From positions 1 through 7,482 of the forward strand of contig JAEWGS010000101.1 in the NCBI GenBank assembly GCA_023388205.1: 7,482 nucleotides of DNA. The letters run 5' to 3'. The DNA is from Bacillota bacterium. Lineage in GTDB: Bacteria; Bacillota; Clostridia; Saccharofermentanales; Fastidiosipilaceae. Positions 1 through 5,733 of the stretch are shown one piece after another (position 1 is the first letter of the stretch; each line of letters starts with the position of its first letter). The notes beneath the pieces are model-generated. The model saw nothing but the letters and a program-made list of their open reading frames with translations. It did no database searches and had not been told where the DNA came from. A program made the position numbers and the translations under genes.

Positions 1-326
1 ATTGTGCGTTGTTTGTAGACCCTGAGCAATCTGAGGAAGACATCCGGCAACTTCTAAAAGATTTAGGCTTAAGCGAAGACGATTTAGATCGTCCCGTAAA
101 GGAATTTTCCGGTGGAATGGCACGGCGCGTGGCTTTGGCGAGAGCGCTTTTACATCCGTCTAAATTGCTTCTTTTGGATGAGTGCACCAAAGGCTTAGAT
201 CCTGAAACGGAAAGAAAAGTTCTGGCGGTCGTTCAAAAGCGGCGACAAGGGAAAATAACGGTGGTGAGCGCCCATGAGCAAACGCAAGAAGCGGCGTGCC
301 TAGGGGGCAGCATCTTGGAACTTTGA
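1..326 (+). CDS. ABC transporter ATP-binding protein, C-terminal part (5' truncated)
   Basis: This is the end of a nucleotide-binding subunit that powers an ABC transporter at the cytoplasmic face of the membrane. The reading frame is open from the left edge (first full codon at base 3), so the Walker A motif lies outside the window. Visible in order are the signature motif FSGGMARRVALARALL (about bases 108-155), Walker B LLLLDE, a D-loop KGLDPET, and a switch-histidine segment VVSAHE near the end. The residue after the Walker B glutamate is Cys instead of the usual Pro. The FSGGM...RRVALARALL and KGLD wording resembles the compact NitT/TauT-type importer ATPases of Firmicutes, but the substrate cannot be told from this fragment. 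The gene ends with TGA and converges on the minus-strand gene ending at 498, with a shared terminator between them. Confidence 0.9.
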   Translation, partial: CALFVDPEQSEEDIRQLLKDLGLSEDDLDRPVKEFSGGMARRVALARALLHPSKLLLLDECTKGLDPETERKVLAVVQKRRQGKITVVSAHEQTQEAACLGGSILEL

Positions 327-344
327 AAAAGCGCTTCGTTTATG

Positions 345-419
345 GGCGAGCGCGGCCAGGCGAGCGGGTGCGAATAGGCGGATGCAGCTAAACGAGCGCA
401 GTCAGGCGAGCGCGACCAG
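345..419. repeat. Degenerate CGAGCG-based 14-bp repeats
   Basis: Four related units begin at 347, 361, 393 and 407: CGAGCGCGGCCAGG, CGAGCGGGTGCGAA, CGAGCGCAGTCAGG and CGAGCGCGACCAG. They form two pairs with a 14-bp period, and the pairs are 46 bp apart. The 15-mers at 345-359 and 405-419 differ at one base. The block lies between the ABC gene stop and the terminator, so it would be in the 3' untranslated part of the ABC transcript. No function is known. Confidence 0.55.
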
Positions 420-424
420 AAACA

Positions 425-455
425 AAAAAAGAGCGATATAAAATCGCTCTTTTTT
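425..455. terminator. Bidirectional intrinsic terminator between convergent genes
   Basis: GAGCGAT (431-437) pairs with ATCGCTC (443-449) around the 5-nt loop ATAAA. The flanking A-run (425-430) pairs with the T-run (450-455). The result is a 13-bp stem with a U-tract in either direction. It can end the ABC transcript from the left and the minus-strand transcript of the exported protein from the right. Confidence 0.88.
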
Positions 456-497
456 ATTAAGGTCCTCAACTTAAGGGCCTAAACCGTTTAAGGTCTT

Positions 498-2276
498 TTA
501 AGGTTTGGTGTTCGCCGCGCTCGTGTGGGCGCTCGTTGTCGCAGGCGCAGGAGCGGTCGGCTGATCTTTGGCGGGTTCAAGGTCTGAAGAAGGAATGGTC
601 TCCATCCCCTCTTCGATCCAACTCAGACTGTCTCGATCGTCATCGTTGAGCCCTAAGCCATAAGGATCGTAATTGGCGATGCGGATTTTGCGCAGGCCGA
701 TTTGATCAAAGACGAGCATCTCGATGAGGCGTCCGGAAGGACTTTGCGCGCGGTAAATGGTATAGCCGTTTTCTTTTTTCTGACTCAAATTCGCGACGCT
801 GGCAAGGAGGCGGAAATATTCTTTGACTTCGTCGGGGCTAGAGCCGATATGAAGGTTCCCTGGGAAAATAAAGATGCTGTGCAGGTAATCTTCAAGGGCT
901 TGCCCGGTCGGAAGGTCAGAGTTGCCCGAATCAGAAGATCCACTTGCGGGTGAAGCGGGCGTCGTTCGTGTTGCATCAATACCAATGGACCAGATATCAC
1001 AGTAATCGGCATTCTTTTCTTCAGAGGAACCATTTGAAAAGCCGACCGTCACGACGTAGGGCAAGGCAATTTTCGATTCCAAATCGATGTTCGGAATGGT
1101 TTTTTGACCCTCGAGAAGTTTGAGTCCATCTTGCCCGTAGTTCGTGGGGTTAAAGAAAAGGCCGAGCTGCGCGAGTGTCAAGAAAGAAGACGGTACGGCA
1201 ATATCAGCGGTGCCAAAGCGCATGGTTGTGCCGAGATCCCGTGTCTTCGATTGGGCTTCACTCCCCTCCCCGTTTGTTGCGTCTTGCGTCGCGCCGTCTT
1301 TGGCGTCCACTGTTGCAGGCATCTCTGTTTTGAAATCGTTTGGATTCAGATCCAGGAAGCCCATGAAATTGCTGTTATACGTAAAATTTTTGCCACTGCC
1401 CGGATTTTTGATCAATTGACTTTCCTCAATTTGAGGGACTTGATCGATGGGTTTAATGAGCGCTAAAAGTGAATCTGCAGTGGGCAGGTCACTCTTAATC
1501 GCTGGCTCAACGCTAACAAAATAGACAAACAAGTCGTTGATTTTTCGGATGTAGTAAGTGCTCTTATATTGCACACCCTGGTCCGTGTATTGAAAAGGCA
1601 TGACCAGGTATTTTTGTCCGGCAATTTCGCGAGACGCTTCTTGTGGTTTGCTGTACGTGTAGCCCAAGCGCGCCAAAGAACGCTGCAAGGCTTGTGCGTA
1701 ATCTTGGAGTTTGAGATTGGCGACCGCTTCGACTTCGACGATAAAACTAAGTCTGGGGTAACCTTTGGCATCCCCTTCGAGGACGAATTCATAAGATTGA
1801 GGAAAGAGCACAAAGTCAATGGGGTATTGATTGATATCGCTTTCCTCTGCGGCCATGAGAAAAGCGAGGCGGTCCGGCGTATAAAAGAGCCCATTTTCGG
1901 GGATCTCTAAGCCGATGCCCAATTGCTCGTTGCGATAAATGCGCTCGCTCATCTGCCCAGACAAAAAGTTTTTGCTGGTCGGGCTGGATGTGATGACTTG
2001 TTGGCGACGTTCAGGCGTCAACACTTCGGGTTGCACATAAAGGTCGCTGTACTCTTTGCGCAGCGCTTCCTCATCGACTTCTTCATCGAGAGGTAAGCCA
2101 TCTTCATCAGTCGGCGCGGTCGAAGCAAGGCTTTGTTTTGCATCGGATGAGGCGTTGGGGTCTTCATCCGTTTCAGCTAAAAGAGACGGGTGAGCGCCCA
2201 AAAGCATCGTTGAGCAAAGACCAAGACTCAAGAGAAAACTCAAGATGCGCGAAATAGGTTGTGATTGCTTTTTCAT
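498..2276 (-). CDS. Large exported protein with two predicted alpha/beta domains, function unknown
   Basis: This 592-residue protein starts at ATG 2276 behind AAGGA. It has an N-terminal Sec signal: basic residues, then a hydrophobic stretch at about 11-28, with likely cleavage between residues 28 and 34. Cys21 follows Leu-Gly-Leu, a poor lipobox, so a soluble or wall-associated secreted form is more likely than a lipoprotein. Residues 35-75 are acidic and low in complexity. Residues 112-277 (beginning IYRNEQLGIGLEIPENG, ending SLLALIKPI) read like the PsbP/Mog1-type fold often found in clostridial surface proteins. Residues 348-540 form a second beta-rich region, interrupted by a Ser/Gly-rich loop at 440-455 and containing IGSSPDEVKEYF, reminiscent of small BLIP/SmpA-like domains. 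The tail (570-592) is Ala/Thr/Pro-rich. There are no catalytic motifs. Domain names are resemblance only, not a search result. It may be co-transcribed with the upstream Nudix gene; I found no convincing promoter in the 155-bp gap. Confidence 0.85.
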   Translation of the reverse strand: MKKQSQPISRILSFLLSLGLCSTMLLGAHPSLLAETDEDPNASSDAKQSLASTAPTDEDGLPLDEEVDEEALRKEYSDLYVQPEVLTPERRQQVITSSPTSKNFLSGQMSERIYRNEQLGIGLEIPENGLFYTPDRLAFLMAAEESDINQYPIDFVLFPQSYEFVLEGDAKGYPRLSFIVEVEAVANLKLQDYAQALQRSLARLGYTYSKPQEASREIAGQKYLVMPFQYTDQGVQYKSTYYIRKINDLFVYFVSVEPAIKSDLPTADSLLALIKPIDQVPQIEESQLIKNPGSGKNFTYNSNFMGFLDLNPNDFKTEMPATVDAKDGATQDATNGEGSEAQSKTRDLGTTMRFGTADIAVPSSFLTLAQLGLFFNPTNYGQDGLKLLEGQKTIPNIDLESKIALPYVVTVGFSNGSSEEKNADYCDIWSIGIDATRTTPASPASGSSDSGNSDLPTGQALEDYLHSIFIFPGNLHIGSSPDEVKEYFRLLASVANLSQKKENGYTIYRAQSPSGRLIEMLVFDQIGLRKIRIANYDPYGLGLNDDDRDSLSWIEEGMETIPSSDLEPAKDQPTAPAPATTSAHTSAANTKP

Positions 2277-2349
2277 GATCTGTCCTTATGCGTGATATAG
2301 ATAGTTATTGGGTGATGGCTCGCGTGTGGGGTGTGTGGGGGTACCTTAG

Positions 2350-2408
2350 AGGTGCATTTGGGGCGCGTGTGGAGTGCCTTGGAGTGCGCGCGGAGTGCAT
2401 TTGGGGCG
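2350..2408. repeat. GGAGTGC / GTGCATTTGGGGCG intergenic repeats
   Basis: GTGCATTTGGGGCG occurs exactly at 2352-2365 and 2395-2408. Between them GGAGTGC occurs at 2371-2377, 2381-2387 and 2392-2398, stepping 10 and 11 bp, about one helical turn. The strand is strongly G-biased (+ strand), continuing into GTGTGGGG/GTGTGGGGG at about 2325-2341. The block sits between the Nudix stop and the start of the exported-protein gene. Confidence 0.6.
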
Positions 2409-2431
2409 TCAATGTCAGGCGCTGCGACGCA

Positions 2432-3151
2432 TTACGTCGGGCGGCTTTGATCCGTCTCGGAGGCTTTAGCTTCCGTGGAGCCACTTTGTTTTTGCATAAA
2501 GCGTTTCCAACTTTGTCCGCGGATAAAACGTACGGTAGGTTTGAGCACCACATGCGTTTGCAACATTTCTTCCGGAATGGCCCAAAGCAATTCACTTGAG
2601 GCCAAAGCTTGAGGCGCGAGGTCCTCAGGGACGGAACAATAGTAAAAAGAGACGTTGACTTGGTGGGTCCCGAAATCATGGTAAAGCAAGCCTAAAAAAC
2701 GCAGCTGCTCTTTTTTGATTTGAACCCCTACTTCCTCTTGGACTTCGCGAATAGCACAATCCGCTGAAGACTCGTGCGGCTCACGCTTGCCGCCAGGGAG
2801 CTCCCACTGCCCGCCACCAATATCTTTGAGGTGGCGTTTAGCAAAGAGAACGCTTCCGTCTGGACGCGCTAGGAACACTGCAGAAATACGAAGAGGAGAG
2901 CGCTTTTCGTGAACGGCTGGATCACCATGACTTGAGGACGTTGACTTAAAACTGCGAGATGGTCGTCTAAAATGTTTGCGGGTGTGTGCCACTGCTTCGC
3001 GTTGTTCGTCCTGCTTGACAGCGAGGCCGAGTCCTTCGGATTTCGGAAGGGCTTGTTTCTCGGAGGCCAAGGCTTCTTGTTGCTGTGCATCCAGTCTTTC
3101 ATGAGGACTTATTGATTGAAATGACATTGGATCATCATTGTTTGAAAACAT
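2432..3151 (-). CDS. Nudix hydrolase (MutT-like) with N-terminal extension
   Basis: This protein probably hydrolyses a nucleoside diphosphate linked to another moiety, for example an oxidised dNTP. The exact substrate cannot be read from sequence. The 239-residue protein has a complete Nudix box at residues 121-143: Gly121, Glu127, Arg135-Glu136, Glu139-Glu140, Gly142-Val143. This matches GX5EX7REUXEEXGU in full, so metal binding and catalysis should be intact. The preceding GGGQWELPGG is also typical. The Nudix fold spans about residues 86-215, the usual size for a MutT-type enzyme. The first 85 residues are a Gln/Lys/Ser/Arg-rich, probably disordered segment not normally found in the family. 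A short polar tail follows at 216-239. The start ATG at 3151 is set by AAGGAGAGG a few bases upstream, which fixes the extension as translated. It lies 84 bp behind the 163-aa gene on the same strand and may have its own promoter. Confidence 0.93.
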   Translation of the reverse strand: MFSNNDDPMSFQSISPHERLDAQQQEALASEKQALPKSEGLGLAVKQDEQREAVAHTRKHFRRPSRSFKSTSSSHGDPAVHEKRSPLRISAVFLARPDGSVLFAKRHLKDIGGGQWELPGGKREPHESSADCAIREVQEEVGVQIKKEQLRFLGLLYHDFGTHQVNVSFYYCSVPEDLAPQALASSELLWAIPEEMLQTHVVLKPTVRFIRGQSWKRFMQKQSGSTEAKASETDQSRPT

Positions 3152-3191
3152 AAAAACCTCTCCTTTCTAGTGATTTGTTTGATTTCCTCCC

Positions 3192-3221
3192 ATTCTACAA
3201 AATGAATATGAAGAAAATGAA
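3192..3221 (-). promoter_or_regulatory. Candidate promoter for the Nudix gene
   Basis: On the minus strand, TTCATT (3216-3221) and TAGAAT (3192-3197) are separated by 18 bp. TAGAAT matches 5 of 6 positions of the consensus -10, while the -35 is weak. Transcription would begin near 3185, giving a leader of about 34 nt containing AAGGAGAGG. Inferred by eye. Confidence 0.35.
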
Positions 3222-3235
3222 ACGAGCCAATGATT

Positions 3236-3727
3236 CTACCCGTTTATAGGAAGTTTGTTGTAGATCTGTGTCGCGAGGGCCTGTTCCGCTTCGAGGTCGC
3301 ATGACGCTACACGGTCATAAAGATATGAAACCAAAAGCTGACTGAAAGCTGCATGACAACTCGGGTCATCGATGTCAAGCAGCAGCGCGAGGCGAAGTCT
3401 TGCGGCAAGACCAGACAAAAAAGCATAGCGGCGGCCGCTCTCGTCCAGTGTTAAATCGAGGGCGACGGGGTCAGGATAAGGGACGCCGCGGCGGCTAGAA
3501 ATATGTTCGATACGGTCTAAGAGAACTTGGAGCTGTTGCGCCAAAAGGACTTCGTCCACTTGGTTTTCAGCCTGGTATAGGCTTTCGTATAAATCGGCAA
3601 AAGCGTGTCCACAGGGAATAAAACCGGGCACGTCGTCCATGGCGAGACAGAGGACTTTGGCCAAAGACAAAGCGCCTTCTCTAAGCTGCTGACGTACAGA
3701 ATTTTGAGAATCTATAAACTGAGACAT
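3236..3727 (-). CDS. Hypothetical alpha-helical protein, 163 aa
   Basis: I do not recognise this family. The start at ATG 3727 is supported by AGGAG about 5 bases upstream. The protein has no signal peptide and no clear membrane segment, so it is probably cytosolic. It looks almost wholly helical, rich in Leu, Ala, Gln and Asp, with amphipathic stretches at about residues 10-30, 50-75 and 95-120. There are four Cys residues (27, 39, about 124, about 143) but no CxxC pair, and no nucleotide-binding or helix-turn-helix motif. It is the first gene of the minus-strand group, followed after 84 bp by the Nudix gene, and it diverges from the SxxK lipoprotein gene. Codon use and base composition resemble the neighbours, so I see no sign of recent transfer. 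It is a real gene on grounds of ribosome site, length and spacing. Its function is unknown. Confidence 0.8.
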   Translation of the reverse strand: MSQFIDSQNSVRQQLREGALSLAKVLCLAMDDVPGFIPCGHAFADLYESLYQAENQVDEVLLAQQLQVLLDRIEHISSRRGVPYPDPVALDLTLDESGRRYAFLSGLAARLRLALLLDIDDPSCHAAFSQLLVSYLYDRVASCDLEAEQALATQIYNKLPING

Positions 3728-3767
3728 AAAAGCTCCTCACTGAAAAATTAAAAGATTAGATTTACTT

Positions 3768-3773
3768 ATTATA
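3768..3773 (-). promoter_or_regulatory. Perfect -10 box (TATAAT) upstream of the 163-aa gene
   Basis: Reading leftward, TATAAT lies at 3773-3768, about 40 bp from the ATG at 3727. A transcript starting near 3761 would carry a short leader with AGGAG. No good -35 is seen at 16-18 bp spacing, so the promoter is weak or helped by an activator. The overlapping + strand string TATTATAAA could equally serve the diverging lipoprotein gene. Confidence 0.35.
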
Positions 3774-3896
3774 AAGGAGAGGTAAATAGGAACTCGAGAG
3801 GACTCTTTTGAGATGAAGGCCAAAAGGATCTTTCGGCGGGCGCAAAGGAAGGGAAATCAAAGAGCATGGAAGACAAAAGAAGGTAAAATAAAGGCC

Positions 3897-5345
3897 ATGG
3901 AACGAAACATGGAACGAAAATTTTTACAGCAATTCTGTTGTTTGTTTTTGAGCTTGAGTCTCGTCGTTGGGACGAGTGCCTGCCGTCGCCCAGGTGTGAC
4001 GGATTCAGGGACTTTGGCGAAATTAGGTGGTCAACCGGGATCGACGCGTGAGGAAACTTTGACGCGTGAATCTGAGCCCGCGGCGTCGCTTCAAGACGCC
4101 TCCGCCCCCCTTCAAGACACCTCCGCCCCCCTTTCGACCAAACCTGAAGGATCGGTTCCCCTGCCGACATCGCCAAGTGCAGCCGTGCGTGAAACACATC
4201 GTATAGAAGATGATTTTGAGATCAAAAAACCGAGTCCTTCGGGGAGCGAACAAGCGGATGCAAGCACGTCTCTTTCGGACTCGAAAAATCAGATTCATGT
4301 AGAAGATCGACCTTATGCGAGGGCGCATTATCGCACCTTGCAGGCGGATCCGATCGAACCTTATACCGAAGAGATGGCAAAAGAATATGAGCGCCCGACG
4401 GATAAGGATATGAAAGAACTCAGGCAGCTTATTTTGGACGAGATGAGTTCTTGGAAATTCCCAATTGAGAAGGTTTCCGTTGCCTATTTGGATTTGACAA
4501 CGGGCCAAGGCATGATGATTCGCGGTGCAAACCGAGTGAGAGCAGCGTCGGCGGCGAAGTTGATCCTCGGGATGTATATCTGTGAAATGGTGCATGAGGG
4601 CTACTTTAAGTGGAGCGATAAAGTCCGTATCGATAAAAGCGTGACAGGGTATGACAGCTATGGACCGATCGCTTTGGGGCCCAATTTGGTGAGTTACGAT
4701 GTGAGCCACTTGATGTGGGCGATGCTTTCGACATCGGATAACGTGGCGACGTCGTCTTTGGCCAATTTTTGGATGCAGCACAGCTTGACACATGATTACG
4801 AGATAGATGTGAATGATCAATACGGTATTCGCTACGATATTAACCATGAAGTTTCGCCGATCGAAGTGCTGCAAATTTTGAAGCGTCTTTATGAAAATAA
4901 AAATGGCGTATTTGATCCTATTATTGAGGACTTTAGCGCGCGGAATGAAATTAATAACTTGGTCACGCAAGGTATTGTTGGTTATAAATCAATTCATAAG
5001 ACGGGTTACGCTTATGGGAACTGGAATGACTTTGCCTTAATTTACACGGATTATCCGTATGCCTTGGTGGTGATGAATAAGGAGGTTCCCGAAACAATTT
5101 TGCCCTTGACGCGTCGCATCGGTAAGCTCGTGTTTCAGTGGCATGTGCGCCGTACGCAAGGCTATCTCCCCTATTGGTGGGATTATGAAGGTGAAAATTA
5201 CGGCAATTTGGGCGACCCTGAAACTTATGATGAAGATACAGACGAAGATACCAATGAAGATGATGCGGACTGGGGCGATGAAGCACAAGATGCAGCGGCT
5301 GCGGACTGGGGCGATGAAGCTGGTGACGATTCGGGCGAAGGATAA
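3897..5345 (+). CDS. Beta-lactamase-fold (class A-like serine hydrolase) lipoprotein with acidic tail
   Basis: This is a probable surface lipoprotein acting on, or binding, peptidoglycan-like peptides. Numbered from the longest possible start (ATG 3813, 510 aa), it has lipid-attachment Cys57, after a hydrophobic stretch ending VVGTSAC, and a low-complexity Ser/Pro/Thr linker at 60-160. The penicillin-recognising fold spans about 215-445, with Ser246-Ala-Ala-Lys249 (SxxK), Ser308-Asp-Asn310 (SDN) and Lys396-Thr-Gly398 (KTG). These match the class A beta-lactamase family (COG2367-like). Ser-to-SDN spacing (62) is normal, but SDN-to-KTG (88) is about 16 shorter than in true class A enzymes. I see no ExxLN omega-loop motif, so efficient beta-lactam hydrolysis is doubtful. 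The tail (458-510) is highly acidic with ADWGDEA twice. I prefer the start at 3897 (Met29; Met33 at 3909 is also possible), because starting at 3813 adds 28 very basic residues before the signal. The ribosome sites are indecisive. Confidence 0.87.
   Translation: MERNMERKFLQQFCCLFLSLSLVVGTSACRRPGVTDSGTLAKLGGQPGSTREETLTRESEPAASLQDASAPLQDTSAPLSTKPEGSVPLPTSPSAAVRETHRIEDDFEIKKPSPSGSEQADASTSLSDSKNQIHVEDRPYARAHYRTLQADPIEPYTEEMAKEYERPTDKDMKELRQLILDEMSSWKFPIEKVSVAYLDLTTGQGMMIRGANRVRAASAAKLILGMYICEMVHEGYFKWSDKVRIDKSVTGYDSYGPIALGPNLVSYDVSHLMWAMLSTSDNVATSSLANFWMQHSLTHDYEIDVNDQYGIRYDINHEVSPIEVLQILKRLYENKNGVFDPIIEDFSARNEINNLVTQGIVGYKSIHKTGYAYGNWNDFALIYTDYPYALVVMNKEVPETILPLTRRIGKLVFQWHVRRTQGYLPYWWDYEGENYGNLGDPETYDEDTDEDTNEDDADWGDEAQDAAAADWGDEAGDDSGEG
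4090..4131 (+). repeat. 21-bp tandem repeat in the lipoprotein linker
   Basis: Two adjacent 21-bp units (4090-4110 and 4111-4131) differ at one base (GACGCC versus GACACC). In frame they encode QDASAPL and QDTSAPL in the Ser/Pro-rich stalk between the lipid anchor and the catalytic domain. The whole-codon period means copy-number change would alter stalk length without a frameshift. Confidence 0.85.
5265..5320 (+). repeat. Exact 20-bp direct repeat in the acidic tail
   Basis: GCGGACTGGGGCGATGAAGC occurs at 5265-5284 and again at 5301-5320, with a 36-bp period (12 codons). Each copy encodes ADWGDEA. The surrounding tail is Asp/Glu-rich. Confidence 0.9.
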
Positions 5346-5711
5346 GCGTTTTTGGAAGAAAAATGCCTGGAATTTGGGGTGAAAAGGCGCAGTTAAAAGC
5401 GGGACAAGTCACAAGAGAAAGCCGTATATTTATTCACAAGATTAAAAAATCAAGCGAAACGAAAAACAAAAAACGTACAAAATGTATAGGATCTTAGAAA
5501 AAAAGCGAATGAAAATGTACTTTCACGCGAGAAACATCTGTGAAATTGTTGGAAATTATTAAAAGACGAAAGATGGACTTGAATCGAAGTCGTGCCTGAA
5601 CTAAAGTTATCGGCATCTTTGAGGTTGATTTTGGATGTGACTCAAGTCTGTTCATCTAAAATGAATCTTCAGAAATCCGACAAGTGATGTCGAATATATT
5701 AGGAGTGAATC
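5346..5711. other. 366-bp gene-free spacer, A-rich
   Basis: No convincing gene is seen here. Immediately after the lipoprotein stop, GCGTTTTT (5346-5353) can pair with AAAAATGC (5359-5366), but no T-run follows, so it is not a terminator. The + strand is A-rich (about 5440-5515), and TTTCAC (5521-5526) can pair with GTGAAA (5540-5545). The right end should hold the promoter and leader of the small lipoprotein gene. The length leaves room for an unannotated small RNA, but nothing I can see demonstrates one. Confidence 0.5.
5579..5607 (+). promoter_or_regulatory. Candidate promoter for the small lipoprotein gene
   Basis: TTGAAT (5579-5584) and TAAAGT (5602-5607) are 17 bp apart, each matching 4 of 6 consensus positions. 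This would give a leader of about 98 nt. A second -10-like string, TAAAAT at 5657-5662, has no -35 at proper spacing. Inferred by eye. Confidence 0.25.
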
Positions 5712-5733
5712 ATGAAGAATAAAGTGATGTCGA
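5682..5733 (+). repeat. 12-bp direct repeat bracketing the ribosome site and start codon
   Basis: AAGTGATGTCGA occurs at 5682-5693 and at 5722-5733, exactly 40 bp apart. One copy lies just upstream of AGGAG (5701-5705) and the other inside codons 4-8 of the small lipoprotein gene. It could be a target for a regulator or chance. Confidence 0.6.

Noticed and set aside
1104..1466. Open frames on the + strand opposite the 592-aa exported protein (also near 702-953 and 1569-1910)
   Set aside because: All are internal to a long gene with a coherent signal peptide and domain pattern. Their translations show no motifs.
535..2276. Lipoprotein assignment for the 592-aa protein via Cys21
   Set aside because: The residue before the Cys is Leu, not Ala/Gly/Ser, and the hydrophobic core continues past it, so an ordinary Sec signal fits better.
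2288..2599. Open frame on the + strand across the repeat-bearing gap and the Nudix 3' end
   Set aside because: Its translation follows the GC-rich repeats and the antisense of the Nudix gene; no ribosome site and no domain.
3773..3782. Strong ribosome-site-like AAAGGAGAGG on the + strand
   Set aside because: No ATG, GTG or TTG opening a usable frame lies within range. TAA/TAG occur just after, so it does not set a start.
3813..3896. Extension of the lipoprotein to the upstream ATG at 3813
   Set aside because: It would give about 37 very basic residues before the hydrophobic signal core, unusual for a lipoprotein. GAGAGG lies 11 bases upstream, so it is not excluded, only less likely.
4023..4970. 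315-codon open frame antisense to the SxxK lipoprotein gene
   Set aside because: It lies wholly opposite a gene with intact active-site motifs, reads as an Ile/Arg/His-rich protein with no domain or signal, and has no convincing ribosome site. It is a shadow of the real gene.
5346..5366. GCGTTTTT/AAAAATGC hairpin as a terminator of the SxxK lipoprotein
   Set aside because: The stem is mostly A-T with one G-T pair, and no T-run follows.
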